Part shown: positions 11,980 to 23,580 of the stretch, piece by piece
Numbering within the stretch: the first letter of the stretch is position 1
Layout: the number at the start of each line of letters is the position of its first letter
NCBI GenBank assembly: GCA_013397115.1
Contig: VWZW01001404.1
Coordinates: 248,001-312,000 of the forward strand
Reading direction: 5' to 3'
Origin: Edolisoma coerulescens
Taxonomy: Eukaryota; Chordata; Aves; Passeriformes; Campephagidae
DNA length: 64,000 nt
Made by a program: the position numbers and the translations under genes
The notes under the pieces: model-generated
What the model saw: the letters and a program-made list of their open reading frames with translations, nothing else
Databases searched by the model: none
Told to the model about the DNA's origin: nothing

Positions 11980-13726
11980 AACAATGCTGATATCTTCAAG
12001 CATCTTTGTTTAGCACTCCAGGAGCCTCACAGTATAAAGAAAAATGAAAATATAAAGTATAATGACTTTATACAATAAAATCACTGGACATAAGGAACCA
12101 GGCACTTCCCAGGTGTACTTCCCTTTTGCTCTCAGTACACACTGACCTTATCCAGTCCCTGATCTTTATTAAATTGAGGTTCTGGAAAATATCTTAGATA
12201 AGTAGGGTTGTGACCCTGTGAAGGTAAAGTCTCTTGCAGACTATTAGGAAGTCCAGGTGGACTATTATGCTCATTCAATGTGAGAAATAGGCTCAGGGAC
12301 TCAAGGATATTGACATGATCTAGCATGGTAAGATAGGTTTTCAGACTTCCAAGAGTCATCTGCAAAACACACATCTTCACAAAATAGGTGCCTCCTGATT
12401 TTTGTAAGGATAAGACTTGTACCGAGCATTTTTGTCTCAGATTATCTGTTTCAAATAAATGCAATTTTCTGTTTGTTAGATGTGTTCTATCTTAGTGTTT
12501 CTATAAAGATTTGAATGTAGATGAACAGTGATCTGGGAACACTCATTCAGTAAATACAAGTTTCTTGGGCCCCATAGGTCTTTTTTCTCAATCCTTACCA
12601 GAGTTTCAGCAGATTTTTCTCCTGAACTCAGTTTTCACACTGATGCCAACATACAGAACTAAACTTTCACCTTCCAAAACACCTTCATTTTTATTTTGTG
12701 AGGGCTGCACAAGTTTGTCTAATAGTAAAATTTGTCACTTCCTTTGATGGAAAAAATCTCATATAAGAAAAAATCTTCTACAAATCATTCTCAAAAGTTA
12801 AACATTTTCAAGATGTGACAGACACTTGTATGTCAAAGTTTATTCATTTTATGGGATTGTTCTGAGGACTATATATGCTGCTTATGCAATCTCCCAGAAA
12901 TCTTGGAAAGGCTGTCTTTAAAAACTGAAAATCTTTGCACAAGTTTTCGCATACAAAAAATTCTAAGTGCTTAATATAAAAACATGAAAGTGTCCTTTGA
13001 ACCATGAGCTCATAGGAAGAATGGATTTAGGCTGCTTGCAATGCCTCAGCTAAAATTTCTTTATAGAGTTTTAGAGTGCTCAAAAAGAAAGTGATTTACT
13101 TTAAGCTATATTTTTTTCAAGGCCATTTATATACCACATTGTCAGTCATCTGCAGCATCATATGGCAGCTTCACAGCAAATAATTTTTCCGAAAGCCAGA
13201 GTCATTATTAGAGCTGGACAAAAAAAAGGAACAACTCTATCTCATAAATAATGTAAAAATTCTGAGGGTATCTTTTTTCTGCAAGAGGCAGAACTGAGTC
13301 TTTTAAATGTGTGTAATGAATCAGCCTGAGGATAGGCAATAGGTAAGAACAAGTGTTTGAATTTGCATTTAGCATAAAACATTCTTTGCATTGGCTCCTA
13401 TGTTAATAGTCCCATCAGTATAAACCCTATCTTGATCAGTCTTCCCCGTGAACTTTCATCAAAACTGGTAAAATTCCACTCAAAGTTCTCATTTGAGTTG
13501 AAATGATATTTTAGTGATGGGGGAATAAAAAGGAGAAAAATTATTGTTTGACACTTTTTTGTTGTTTTCTGATCCTTGCTTCTTTGGTTGCAAAAACTAG
13601 CAAGTAGCGTATTGCAATAGCTAGATGCAAAAACGATTCCACCATGAATTGTCTTAAAGGTAGGAAGTAATGACAGCAAGTTTTGCGCTATCAACAGGCT
13701 TACACTGTCACATTATCATGAACAGA
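11980..13726. other. AT-rich unassigned sequence
   Basis: I find no gene or classifiable repeat between the CR1 tip and the ERVK-like LTR. The longest open frame (12132-12464, minus, 110 codons) has no recognisable domain. The frame at 13398-13694 (minus, 98 codons) stops just before the LTR and also shows nothing. Confidence 0.5.
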
Positions 13727-13732
13727 GGAAAG
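13727..13732. repeat. Target-site duplication, left copy (GGAAAG)
   Basis: GGAAAG directly precedes the TG that starts the LTR on the plus strand. It matches the GGAAAG directly after the other end (14334-14339). Six bases is the usual duplication size for class II (beta/alpha-like, ERVK) integrations. Confidence 0.8.
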
Positions 13733-14333
13733 TGGCGCAGGTGGGGCTGCCCACACCCGATCAGCGTCTAGCTGGAGACATCCCTGGCATTTAACCAGGC
13801 TGCAACCAACATGCAGACGTAGCTGTCGTGTATAGCAGGGCTTGCTGTCTGATGGAAAGAGGTGCTGGCGGAGGAAGAAGAGAGAGGGGTCTTCTGCATA
13901 GGTTCCAACAGGGTTTATTCTGTGGACGGTCCAGGGACAAAAGACAAAGGAATGGATGGGTCTAGGGTTCTCATAGTAGGACAAAAAGGGGCGGAGCAAA
14001 GGGAAACAACCAATGGGGAAAGACAACATGGGAGGAGCCAACAGGGGAACAACCAATGGGAATTACTTAGGGGAGGGGATTACATGAAACAACCAATGGG
14101 AGGGAGAACTTTCTAGAAAACATACACATTCAATTAAGGGAAATACATATACATGAACTCATACATAAAACTGGGTGGAGAACCGATAAACCAATGAACT
14201 AACTTTACATAAACTAGAGGTAACTGGAACTCTGGGAACTCACCGTAAGCAGGAGGTGGGAGTTAAGACTGTGGTGCCCTCGGTGCCTGTCCACTTGTCT
14301 TCTGCAGTGGCCGCGGCCATGTGTACCGCAACA
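13733..14333 (-). mobile_element. Solo LTR, class II (ERVK-like) endogenous retrovirus
   Basis: A 601-bp element with TG...CA ends, flanked by a perfect 6-bp direct repeat (GGAAAG), oriented on the minus strand. It reads from TGTTGCGG at 14333 down to GCGCCA at 13733. The promoter part (U3) carries three copies of CAACCAATGGG on the plus strand (14008-14018, 14050-14060, 14090-14100), which are CCAAT boxes on either strand. A GC box (GGGGCGGAGC) lies at 13988-13997, and a weak TATA-like CTATGAGAA at the complement of about 13968-13976. The polyadenylation signal AATAAA is the complement of 13914-13919. No gag, pol or env sequence and no second LTR lie nearby, so it is a solo LTR left by recombination between the two LTRs of a provirus. 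The duplication size supports class II. The family name is not established, and open frames inside it are incidental. Confidence 0.87.
14008..14100 (-). promoter_or_regulatory. Three CCAAT-box repeats in LTR U3
   Basis: Three exact copies of the 11-mer CAACCAATGGG begin at 14008, 14050 and 14090, spaced 42 and 40 bp apart. CCAAT boxes of this kind bind NF-Y in vertebrate promoters. They lie 5' of the GC box (13988-13997) and the polyadenylation signal in the minus-strand direction of the LTR, as expected for retroviral U3. Whether the solo LTR still drives transcription cannot be told from sequence. Confidence 0.75.
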
Positions 14334-14339
14334 GGAAAG
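14334..14339. repeat. Target-site duplication, right copy (GGAAAG)
   Basis: This is the second copy of the 6-bp direct repeat flanking the ERVK-like LTR, immediately after the ACA end at 14331-14333. Both copies are identical, so the flanks have not diverged at this site. Confidence 0.8.
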
Positions 14340-16464
14340 AGACTCAAAAATACAAAAAAATAAACTTTGTAAATTGTTATTTTACTTTCCTACAGAATTT
14401 GAATTCATATCGAAATAATTTCTGCTATATAATTTGGTTGTATAGTCCAGAAAATATTTTGGATTCTATGTAATTGAAAAAACATGTCCTGTTCTCTTAC
14501 AGATCTGGGTTTTAATTCTGTGGACTCCAACAGGGATCTCTCTGATTAAATCTTGCTGTGATATTGGTCACTGAAACATGAAGGAACCTAATATGCTCGA
14601 GAGAGCTGTCCCTCTGTGCAATTTGGCTGCAATTAGTAGCTCAGTCAGAATTTATTAGGGAGGGACTGACTAGCACACAGGCAGATTCCTGTTCATGCTG
14701 CCTCCTCTCCCACACAAAAAAACTCCATTATTTTGGAAACTGGAGTGATATTCCATAGCTGCACCTCGTCAGAGGAATTTCTGGGTTTTGGCTTTAATTC
14801 TGTTAAATTCCTTGTTAGTTTTCTCTTAGTCAGCTTTTAAACATTATATTTTCAAAGCAAAGCAAATTCCAGGTACTTTCAATTCTTATACAATTCTTAT
14901 GTGATATACAAGTCTTTTACAATATAGGCAGGTTAAATGTCATTATTTAAAAGACAGAAATTTAGAGGACATTTATGACTGGCTGCATAAAGGCAGGAGA
15001 CTATATTATCCTAAGACTTCATTGTAAGTACATATTGTCATCAGTCTGTCTTGTGTTCCTCAGCATTCTTTGGACACAGACAACTGAAACATTGATGGAT
15101 ATAAACAAGCACTGGAAATGTGCAAATATTATCCCACATGGTCACAGGCCACAACATACCACCAAACTAATTTTTTTTCAAGGGATAAATTGTATATTGG
15201 TTGCAGCCCTGCTTCTCTGCCTGTTTAACATTCAAACCAAGACTGAGCACCAGCAAGAAAGGGCAATGTCCACACCATGTTGTTGGAGGAATTTCTGTTT
15301 CCTGTCTAAGTTTTCCATGAGAACATAAAACTTTATGCTCAAAATTTTCACTGTGTGTGTTTGACATACTATAAAGAGTCTGAGCCACCATTTTAAGTGG
15401 TGGCAACTTAAAGCTGGAAGAAATTTATCTTTTACTCTGTTGAGTGGCCAAGGATGTGTAACATGGTAACAACCAGAACTTCTCAGGAGACTTGATTTGC
15501 TAACGTCATTTGGAGTTGCCTGATCCCACATTGGAATTTCCAGATTGAAAATATTCATCTCTTTCATGCTATTTTCTGAGTAGCAAATACCTGTTTCAAA
15601 TAAATTTTGTGTTTCAGTAAACATAACGCAGACATAAAATTCTGGTGCAGCACGTGCGGACTTTGTTAATTTTTACCTGTGTCACTATAAAAATGTGATA
15701 TCATCCTTTACTGTTCAATCCAAACTGACTTGTGTGGAGTTCTTACTGTTGTCAGAACACAGGAACAATTAAACCTTGTGGAAGCTCAAGGGAAGTAAGC
15801 AAGCCACTGCTGCTGCCACTTGCAAGAAAACAGACTTGTCATTTACTGTAGGAAACCAATGATTAGACTACAATAGCAGCCGCTTACTGATTTCCTTAAT
15901 TTTTTTAGCAAGCAGAACTCATCACCTGGACAATGAATTTTCCACCTAATCATCACAGATAGGATATTCGATTTGGCAGGGAAAGATACCTCTACAGGGA
16001 ATTATAGGATTTCATCTTAAGAATGTGCAACGGGTACTTATTTACTGTTCAGGACATTCAGTGGCTGACTTTCAAAGCACAAATCTAAGTGTTAAGTACT
16101 CATTTATTACTTTGTAAATTAATTGGAAAATTGTTTTACACTTAAAAAAGACAATTTGCAATCACTTTTAAGACGCGGGATGTGTGTGTGTGTGTTGTAG
16201 TTTTTTGAAGACTCTGCAATTTAATTACCTCCTTGTAAAACAATACCTGTGCTTTATAGAGTTTTGTATTTCTTAGCCAAACATTTTAATGGTGCAAGAG
16301 ACAGGCTACTTCTGTGACTGAAAGACTCATCAGCCTCCCAAAATCTTTTTTCTAAGTAATCTTTTTAAAGTTAAAATTATTCACCTTCCCATTTGATTTC
16401 AGTAACATGTTACTATGTACCTGTATCATTACCATTTAATGATAAAATCCTGGGAAACATCCTC
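14340..16464. other. AT-rich unassigned sequence
   Basis: No gene or classifiable repeat is visible. The open frames at 14975-15328 (plus, 117 codons) and 15232-15624 (minus, 130 codons) overlap on opposite strands and have no domain. A short TG repeat (TG x7) sits at 16181-16195. Confidence 0.5.
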
Positions 16465-16563
16465 CTAATTGGGTCTTTTGCTACCAATTAGACAAAAGGG
16501 GGCCTTTTGTTGTAGGGCTCCTTACACCAACGATCTGACAAAAATAGGCTGTTCATATGCATA
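16465..16563. promoter_or_regulatory. Candidate regulatory cluster of inverted repeats
   Basis: About 100 bp hold several ordered motifs. CTAATTGG (16465-16472) and CCAATTAG (16484-16491) form an exact 8-bp inverted repeat with an 11-bp spacer; each contains a TAATT homeodomain core. Directly abutting is ACAAAAGGGGGCCTTTTGT (16492-16510), an inverted repeat with 8-bp arms and a 3-bp centre; the arms resemble SOX/TCF sites. Further on are ACAAAAA (16538-16544) and ATATGCATAA (16554-16563), a POU/octamer-like site. The arrangement resembles developmental enhancers in vertebrate gene deserts, but that is inference. No conservation data are available and AT-rich DNA yields such motifs by chance. 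Confidence 0.4.
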
Positions 16564-16570
16564 ATAGCTG

Positions 16571-18630
16571 CCACCAGTTGTGGTAACTAGTCTCATCTAG
16601 AATCACATGCAGACAGTCAAGTACCTGACTCTGGAGATTACATCTGCTGAGGGGAAAAAAAAAAAAAAGAAAAGAATGTTTTTGGTGGGGTTTTTTCTGT
16701 TTGCTTGGTTTTTATGTTTTTTGGGTTTTTGCTGATCTGAGCCTCTGCTGAAGTGGGTGGATATACTAAATAGAATATATCTTACTTATTACTTTCCAAT
16801 TTATGATAAGCGAACAGCATGACATGTCAGAGACAGTAGCTGGTACAATATAGAGAATATATTGCTTTTGATCTTATAAAGATCCAAAATGCCAAGGCCC
16901 AGCTCTGATTTCTGAAAACATATGACTGTTTGTTTCAATCTTTTTAATATAAACATTTTATAGTGCTCATTATCACAAGCACATCATATTTACATCACCT
17001 TTGCAAAGCAAAAATATATTACTCTCTAATTTTATCAATTTGGACTTCTCCAAGATAATATAGATGAACTGCTAGAGAAGTATCAAGGGCATTTTTCTTG
17101 ACTGAATCCATTTTTTGCCATACACTTCAGGATATTGCACAGGATCTGTCTTTGGGCCCTGAATCCAGAGATGGGTGTTATACCATCTAAGCTCCAACAT
17201 GGTGCTGAAGAACTCAAAGTTGTTCCTGAGCTTGCAGGTTGAATCTGAGTTTCCTGGAACTTGTCAAACAACAGAAAGCTCTGGTAAAGGCTTCCTCCTA
17301 TCTGCAGCATGTTTCCTCTAGAGACTATTATAAGAAGAGAGTTTTGGGTTTAGCAATATTGACTTTATATCTACAGAAAGCTTTCACTCACAGGAGCAGA
17401 GTTATCCTTCTGCTGCCTGTTGGGGGGCTGCTGTCCACAGTTCAGAGCTTTCTAACCTCCCTGTAAAACCAGGGCAAAGATGTGACTGTGAAACTATAAA
17501 GTAATGCAGCCATGTGGAATAGAAAGGCAGAAAACCAGCTCTGGGATATTTATAGGGGGAAAAGTTGTTTAACACCATCTTTTGCCCTAGGAACTGTCTG
17601 AACTATATCAGATACACTATGTGTAAGATTTAGATTTAATTACAAATCATTTGAAGTGCGCCGAAAGGCTTCCCAACTGAAAACTAGGAGCAAATGTTGA
17701 GCACATATATAGGCAACGGTAAATTAAACTAAGTCCTTCAGTCAGAAGCTTTTATCCATTAATCTTACTGTACTTGAAACAGTAAACTTTTACTAATACT
17801 TACTAAAACTTTTATTAATACTGTAATGTAGAAATGATTGCTGGAAAATAGTCTTTACCATTCCCATCTATCCTTTACTATATTAGATTGCAGTGCTGTT
17901 CCCTATGGTATATTTTCAGGCACTTTACCTTCTTTAAGCAGCTTATTCATTTGGTAGAATCTCTTTCAGGTTATGTTATTCCTGCACCAGCATCTTAGTA
18001 ATTTTGGAGAGGATCTTTGTAAACCACCTGAATGTTAAACTTATTCCCTCAGAGGAGATTATTGTGTAGCCCACTAGAATTTACTCTGCAGAATTGCATA
18101 TGGACATTCAAACTACCCATCCCTTTCCTTTTAATCCAACTAATGCTGCTTATGAAGCCTAAAAAGGTCTTGTTCCTCCGTGTTTACCTGTATTTCACTT
18201 TGATGAATATTCTTGTATTTGTCACTGTTCTCTATGCTCTACAGAATTTATTTAATTTCTCTTCTTTCTCACTTTTCCCTTATTTTTTAGTATAATTGAA
18301 TTTTCTTCACTTTGTTGTCACATTTTTCCATTCCTGATATTAGTACAATGTTGTATTTTAGCTTTATTTTCATAAGACAGTGAAAGCAAAAATTTGTCGG
18401 TTCTTTCTGTCTTGAGGAGGCCTTGAGGTGTTGCAGGGAAGTTGTTTGGTTTGTGCATGTTTTTCTACACTGCCTTAAACTATGTCGGTTTAACATTGCC
18501 ATTCTTATGGGAATTTCACCATGGCTTGTCATGCATAGCCTTCTGTAAGAATTACTGCTTTCTTCTTTGTTGTCTCCTAGGATTTCTGTGCATTACATTG
18601 TGGTTTGTTGTTTTCCGGGGTGGTTTTTTT
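16571..18630. other. AT-rich unassigned sequence with A14 run
   Basis: No gene is supported. A run of 14 A residues lies at 16655-16668, followed by a G/T-rich stretch with GGGTTTTTT-type runs to about 16728. It is not preceded by any recognisable retroposon body, so I do not call a retroposon tail. The frames at 17083-17466 and 18032-18295 show no domains. Confidence 0.45.
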
Positions 18631-18649
18631 GTTGCTGTTGTTGTTGTTA
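18631..18649. repeat. Short GTT microsatellite
   Basis: GTTGCTGTTGTTGTTGTTA is an imperfect (GTT)n tract of about six units, inside a T- and G-rich stretch running from about 18600 to 18670. Confidence 0.8.
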
Positions 18650-18670
18650 TTGGTTTCGGTTTTTTTATTT

Positions 18671-19967
18671 AAACAATTTTTTAGTAGATTTTGTGTCTTT
18701 TAACGTCCTAATTCTTATAGTAAATTTATTTGGTTTCCTCTGTGCATGAGCATACATGTCTACTCACCTACTATGTCCCCGTTAATAATTTTTAGAGTCA
18801 TTGTTCAGATTGAACAAATGTTGACAGAAGGTTGAAAGTTCAAAAATAGTAAGTTTAATGAAAAATATATAGATTCTGTTATTGATCTTAACTGAGAGAA
18901 ATAGGCTGTTATGTTAAGCCAGAAAACACGCATAGAAGAGAGACATTAAGAAGGACTTCATCCAAAGAAGATCTTTTCTACATTACTCACCTCCCTGGAC
19001 AACGGAAAACTCAGTCACAGAACACAAAGATATGGGAGTCCAGCTCTATTGGTTCTCTGATGATAAAAGCATGTGCTTTGCAGTAAACTCGATTGTTTCC
19101 AGTTCTCTTTTTTATCTGCCTGTATATTGTCTCTCTGTGGTTACTCTCGGTCTCTCTCTCGGTTACTTGCCCTAAATTGTCTGACTGATACCTTGTGGGC
19201 ATAACATAAAGATATGGTAAGGAGTAGGCATCCTCATTTGAAGTGAGACTGTAAATACTGAGGAGAGAGCATATCTAGAAGTCTACATGAAGAGTAAATG
19301 CAAGCAAAAAAAATAAAGCCCATTAATTTTAAGATGCCAGAATCTCAGGGAATGGAGGACACAGTCCTTGGGATTTACATTGCCTCAAGAGTCAGTTCTA
19401 CACATTGCCTAGCCTGAAAAAGCAGCATTTTCTTCTATGATTTTTCTTTGACAAGTCAGGGATATAAGAAATTCTACTGAATTCAAAAAACACTTCGAAA
19501 GAATGTCTTTTTAAAGTAGGTGTAGGAAATGGGGCAAATTGTATATGCCTTTCACCAGCATGAAGCACAGGAACAGTATTTCCTAAACTCTGCTGGAATA
19601 AGGCATTGCTTTATTACCCTTACAGGCACATCAAATCCTTCTGCTTCTAATCTTCTAGAAACGCTTAAAAAATCTTTCACACTGATGTTTTCATTGGCAT
19701 TCATCTTCAAAGGTTCAATTCCAGTGCTGAAATAATTCTTGATAGTTTTCTTTGGGCTTTTTTCCCCCCTGTTAGTTATATGCCAAGCTCTCTGGTCCTT
19801 TCATTCTATTTGCGCCACTTCCAGATTGCCAGGTACCTGGCTTGTAGCAGAGGTACCCCATCACAGCTGCAGTCTAAGTAAGGCATGATTGCAGCCTTTG
19901 GATGCTGAAACACCTACCAAAATAAATATGAACTATTCTTCCACATAATTATTTTGCTGCTTTTTAT
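18671..19967. other. AT-rich unassigned sequence
   Basis: Nothing assignable was found. Open frames are 68 codons or fewer with no domains, and I recognise no transposon ends or RNA genes. Confidence 0.5.
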
Positions 19968-20000
19968 TGTTGTTTTTGTTGTTGTGGTTGTTGTTTGTTA
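19968..20000. repeat. Imperfect GTT/T-rich microsatellite
   Basis: The stretch is built of GTT units broken by T runs and one GG (GTTGTTTTTGTTGTTGTGG and onward). It is a simple-sequence tract similar to the one at 18631-18649. Confidence 0.75.
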
Positions 20001-22639
20001 AATGTAAAACAAAGAAAGAAGCTTGATCTTCAGTGTACCTTTCTGAAAAGATAATTATTTTTATATAGATGTAGATATGTATTTATGTGCATATCCACTT
20101 TCCAGAAAAAAATGCACAAAAAAATTCTATTTGTAAACCAGTCCTAGCAAGTCTGTACATTCTAGGATAGATGAGGTCTCCTAAATCCTGTCTAATTTAC
20201 AGTGCAAGCATCTGACTTCCATGAAAAAACAATTTAGTAAATGACCACTCATTTTACAGTATAGACTGTAAGATTTCAAAAGGAAAAGGAAAAAGAAATG
20301 CAAAAAGGGACATTTTCTTTCCAAGCTCTTCTGTACTTCATGTTTAGGCAGATCAATGCTGGCATCCTGCCCAGCTTCCAAGACTGAGTTGTTAGCTGTG
20401 CACCAAACCTCCTCATTATGGTACATACCCTTGGTGTATCTGCTCACTGACTAAAGGAGAAGTCAAACCACATCCTTTAGTTAGCAATCAACAGTTACCT
20501 GGGAACTATTAGTCTTGGAGTCAAGCTCCTCCTCAGCCTGAGCAGATTTCTATATGCAGTTCCCACTTTGCCCAGACACCAGACTGGCTTTTTACCTGCC
20601 TGAGGGCTGCACGTTTGCTTTCCCTCCAACCATTACTGCAGAGGAGTTTGGTGCATGAGAGACATAGGACATAAAGAGGCAGGGCAGGAAGGAAATCCAA
20701 AGTAGCCACAGGGCTCTTGAACCTCGGGCAGGGAAGTGTCCTGCTTCCGGGAGCCTCAGAGGAACGTGAGGCAGCCAGTCTACAGATTATCAGATGCACA
20801 GAAGAGCTTGGATCACATAACCCTGGGCAGTTATTTGCTCCATTCTAGAGTAAGCATTTTACCAGCTGTGCCAGGGGTCCTGCTGACTGTGCTGACTACA
20901 ATTCCAACAGCTCTCAGGAAAGTTTTCTTATCTACATTGCTTATAGACACCTACATGAGGACAGACAAATGCAGACATCTTAACCTGAGATCTGAAGCAC
21001 ACCATTTCTACTTTATTTGAAAATTATAGGAGAGAAAATAACTCAAGGACCAAGATCAGGGACTTGAATATGTTCCTTCCCATGGGAATATGGCCTTCTT
21101 TTACTTATTCCATGTCCATCCCATTGTCAACAGAGAGGACTTCTTCCATTTCCCAAATATCTCATATTGAGGTGATTAGGTCACACTCCTGAGATCTAAG
21201 TAGTGTGAGTTAAACCCTCCCACCTGTTCAAGAACAGTTACAACCCAAATTTCCTTTTTCTAGTGTTCTCTAGCTACTCAGTTGTAGGAAAGAAGTAGGT
21301 CACTGCTCCACCTTTGAAAAAAGGCTCTTCTGGGTTGTTGCAGGTTGAAGATTATTATATTTCTAATGCAGCTTATAACTGTGACTGAATGACCTAGATT
21401 TCCAAACAGAGATATTTGGATAGTAGTTTTTTCCACAAATTTATGTAACTGTTGTTGATACTTTTCCATGTCAGCTGACACTGCTAAGCTAAAATACAAG
21501 CCATATCAGAATGTTTTGGAGTAATTTTGATTTTGAAATATTTTTTATTTACATTAGATCATGAGGAAGTTTAATTTTATTATCTCCAGGTCACAGAACA
21601 TTTAGTCTCAGGGGGCTGCTTATTCTTTAATTCAAGGCTGCATTCTCTCTGCTTGATAGCTGATTTAATGTTCAGAGACCTTTCTAAATCCTTACTGTAA
21701 GTCACCACTAAACCAGAGCTCTGCAACTAGAATGGTAACCCCCATGCCACCAAATTTACAATAACATGCTGGAGATCTATGGGGTTTTTCCCTATCATAT
21801 GAGAGCAAGGATTTTTCTACCCTAAAAGGCTTTCACCTACCAAATCCATGATGACATCGCTTATTTATGTGGACACAGAACCAAAGCTGGAAGTTAAATT
21901 TATGGGTAAGGTGTGGCTTGTGTTTAGCAATCACAGAGATGAGATGTTAAACCATAGAAACACAGTTTTCTTGGTGCTGAAGGACAGAGTCTGGCTTCTT
22001 AAAGGAAGTGGTACACAGATACTTCAATTCAATTCACTTCTGAGATGACTGAATAGATATCAAATAGAAATATGGATGTTCTTGAGTTTTTTTGTCCAGA
22101 CCAGGATGAGTCTAATTTTCTGTAGTCGCTAGCACAGTCTGGATAGAAGCACAAAGTCTCTGTGGAGCTGAGACAACTCTGTGCTGCCGTGAAGAAGTAA
22201 TAGAGGATAGTCAAATTTGAAATGTCATTACTGGCCAATAGAGACAAGACCCTTTTATTTTCTAAACGGTCTGATTTCCCATTAAAAATTTTATATTGAA
22301 TACATTAAACTATGCTGACCTTTGTGATGAATGTGTCAAGCATGCTGCAAGCAGATCAGAAAGAAAAGAAAAAGAAATGTCAATATAAAGTAACAAATAT
22401 GGATGAAATTAGTTTAATTACAGTGGAATTCCTGGTGGATTATATTATACTTGCAGTAATACTAAAAGATTTCACCATGATTAATGTTATTAAAGTGTAT
22501 GCCAAGTGAAATAATTATTTTTCTCCTTTCATAGGAAAAAAGTTTCCACTTACAGTGTAGTAAGATGAAATATTTTACTTTTGCTGTGTAGGTACATTAA
22601 TATCTGTAATTAAATTAATCACATGCAAGGGCATATCTA
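20001..22639. other. AT-rich unassigned sequence
   Basis: No gene or classifiable repeat is visible. About 20490-20770 is somewhat more GC-rich than its surroundings but matches nothing I know. The frames at 20533-20799 (minus) and 20736-21020 (plus) overlap and lack domains. Confidence 0.45.
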
Positions 22640-23580
22640 GAATTTTCTAAAGATGATTTCTCCCTGTTGGACACCATCTCTGACCCTCTCCTTTCTTCTG
22701 CCCCAACTTCTTATTTTGCATGGGTTCTCTTTGTCTTTTCCCAAGACATAAAGCTTTTAAAACCCCCCACGTGGCTCCCTCCTCATTTTGTTTTTTTGTC
22801 CTGTTCTCTTCTTACAGATACAGAAGTTTGTGTCTTTCTCTTTTTTAAAAAAAAATCCCTCCTAATTTCTGGCCTACTTCAAAGGTTCAATAGTTTTCTT
22901 TTCAACATTTACCACTTAAAATGCCCTTTTTTACACTCATCTTGCCTTTCCCCATTATGAATATCCTTGCAATTAAGAAATGATCACTTTCAGCAAATTT
23001 TTTGAGCATGTTCTGAACCATCATTTTGCCAGACCTGTGAGTTCATAGAACGCCATCACCAGTTCTTTCTTTCTTGGGTTTTTTCTGATCTCTTCTGCTT
23101 CTACTCTTTTCTCTCCTCTTGGTTTCTGTTGTTTGTTTGTTATTTTTAATTATTGTTTATTGTCTCTCGTTCCTTTCTCTTGCCCTTTTTCATGACCCTA
23201 AGGAAACAAATTCTAGTTGCATCACTCTTCTGTTGTTTCACAGATCTGCACTTATGTTCCAAATTTTTAGATGAATTCAAATATCACTCCGAGTTTTCAT
23301 TCTCTGCTCCACTTTTTCTCCCCCATCTTCAAGATTACAACCAAATAATATGCCTAAAATATAAAACACAGCCTTTACAGCCCATATCTGAAGGTAAGAC
23401 TTACATCTTAAATGTGATAACATCTTTCATTCTGATTCAGAACAACTTGCTATATTCAGAACAATGCAGCTCTTGGTTCATCCACTTTATTCCTACTATT
23501 TCTCTTTTTGCATCTTTCCATTTGCTATTTTATAAAACAGGCCAAGAAATAAGCTCCTTGTCTTGCTGATTCATCCTACC
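22640..23580 (+). other. Pyrimidine-biased stretch
   Basis: For roughly 900 bp the plus strand is dominated by C and T (repeated TCTCC, CTTTC and CCCTCC runs), giving long hydrophobic frames such as 22667-22960 and 23153-23569. These frames are rich in phenylalanine, serine and leucine, as C/T bias alone would produce, and have no domain. The bias could reflect an old transposon, a transcription-coupled strand asymmetry or drift of a simple sequence. A similar stretch occurs at about 49980-51060. Confidence 0.45.

Noticed and set aside
13700..14116. Frames of 118 and 84 codons on opposite strands
   Set aside because: Both lie almost entirely inside the ERVK-like LTR, which is non-coding.
13854..14341. 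8-bp repeat GGAAAGAG (13854-13861 and 14334-14341) as an alternative target duplication
   Set aside because: It would leave an end without TG adjacent to the repeat and cut the LTR shortly after its polyadenylation signal. The GGAAAG at 13727-13732 sits exactly next to a TG end and fits better.
16655..16668. A14 run as a retroposon tail
   Set aside because: No retroposon body or target duplication is visible upstream.
23153..23569. 138-codon frame in pyrimidine-rich block
   Set aside because: Its composition is explained by C/T bias; it lacks any recognisable domain.
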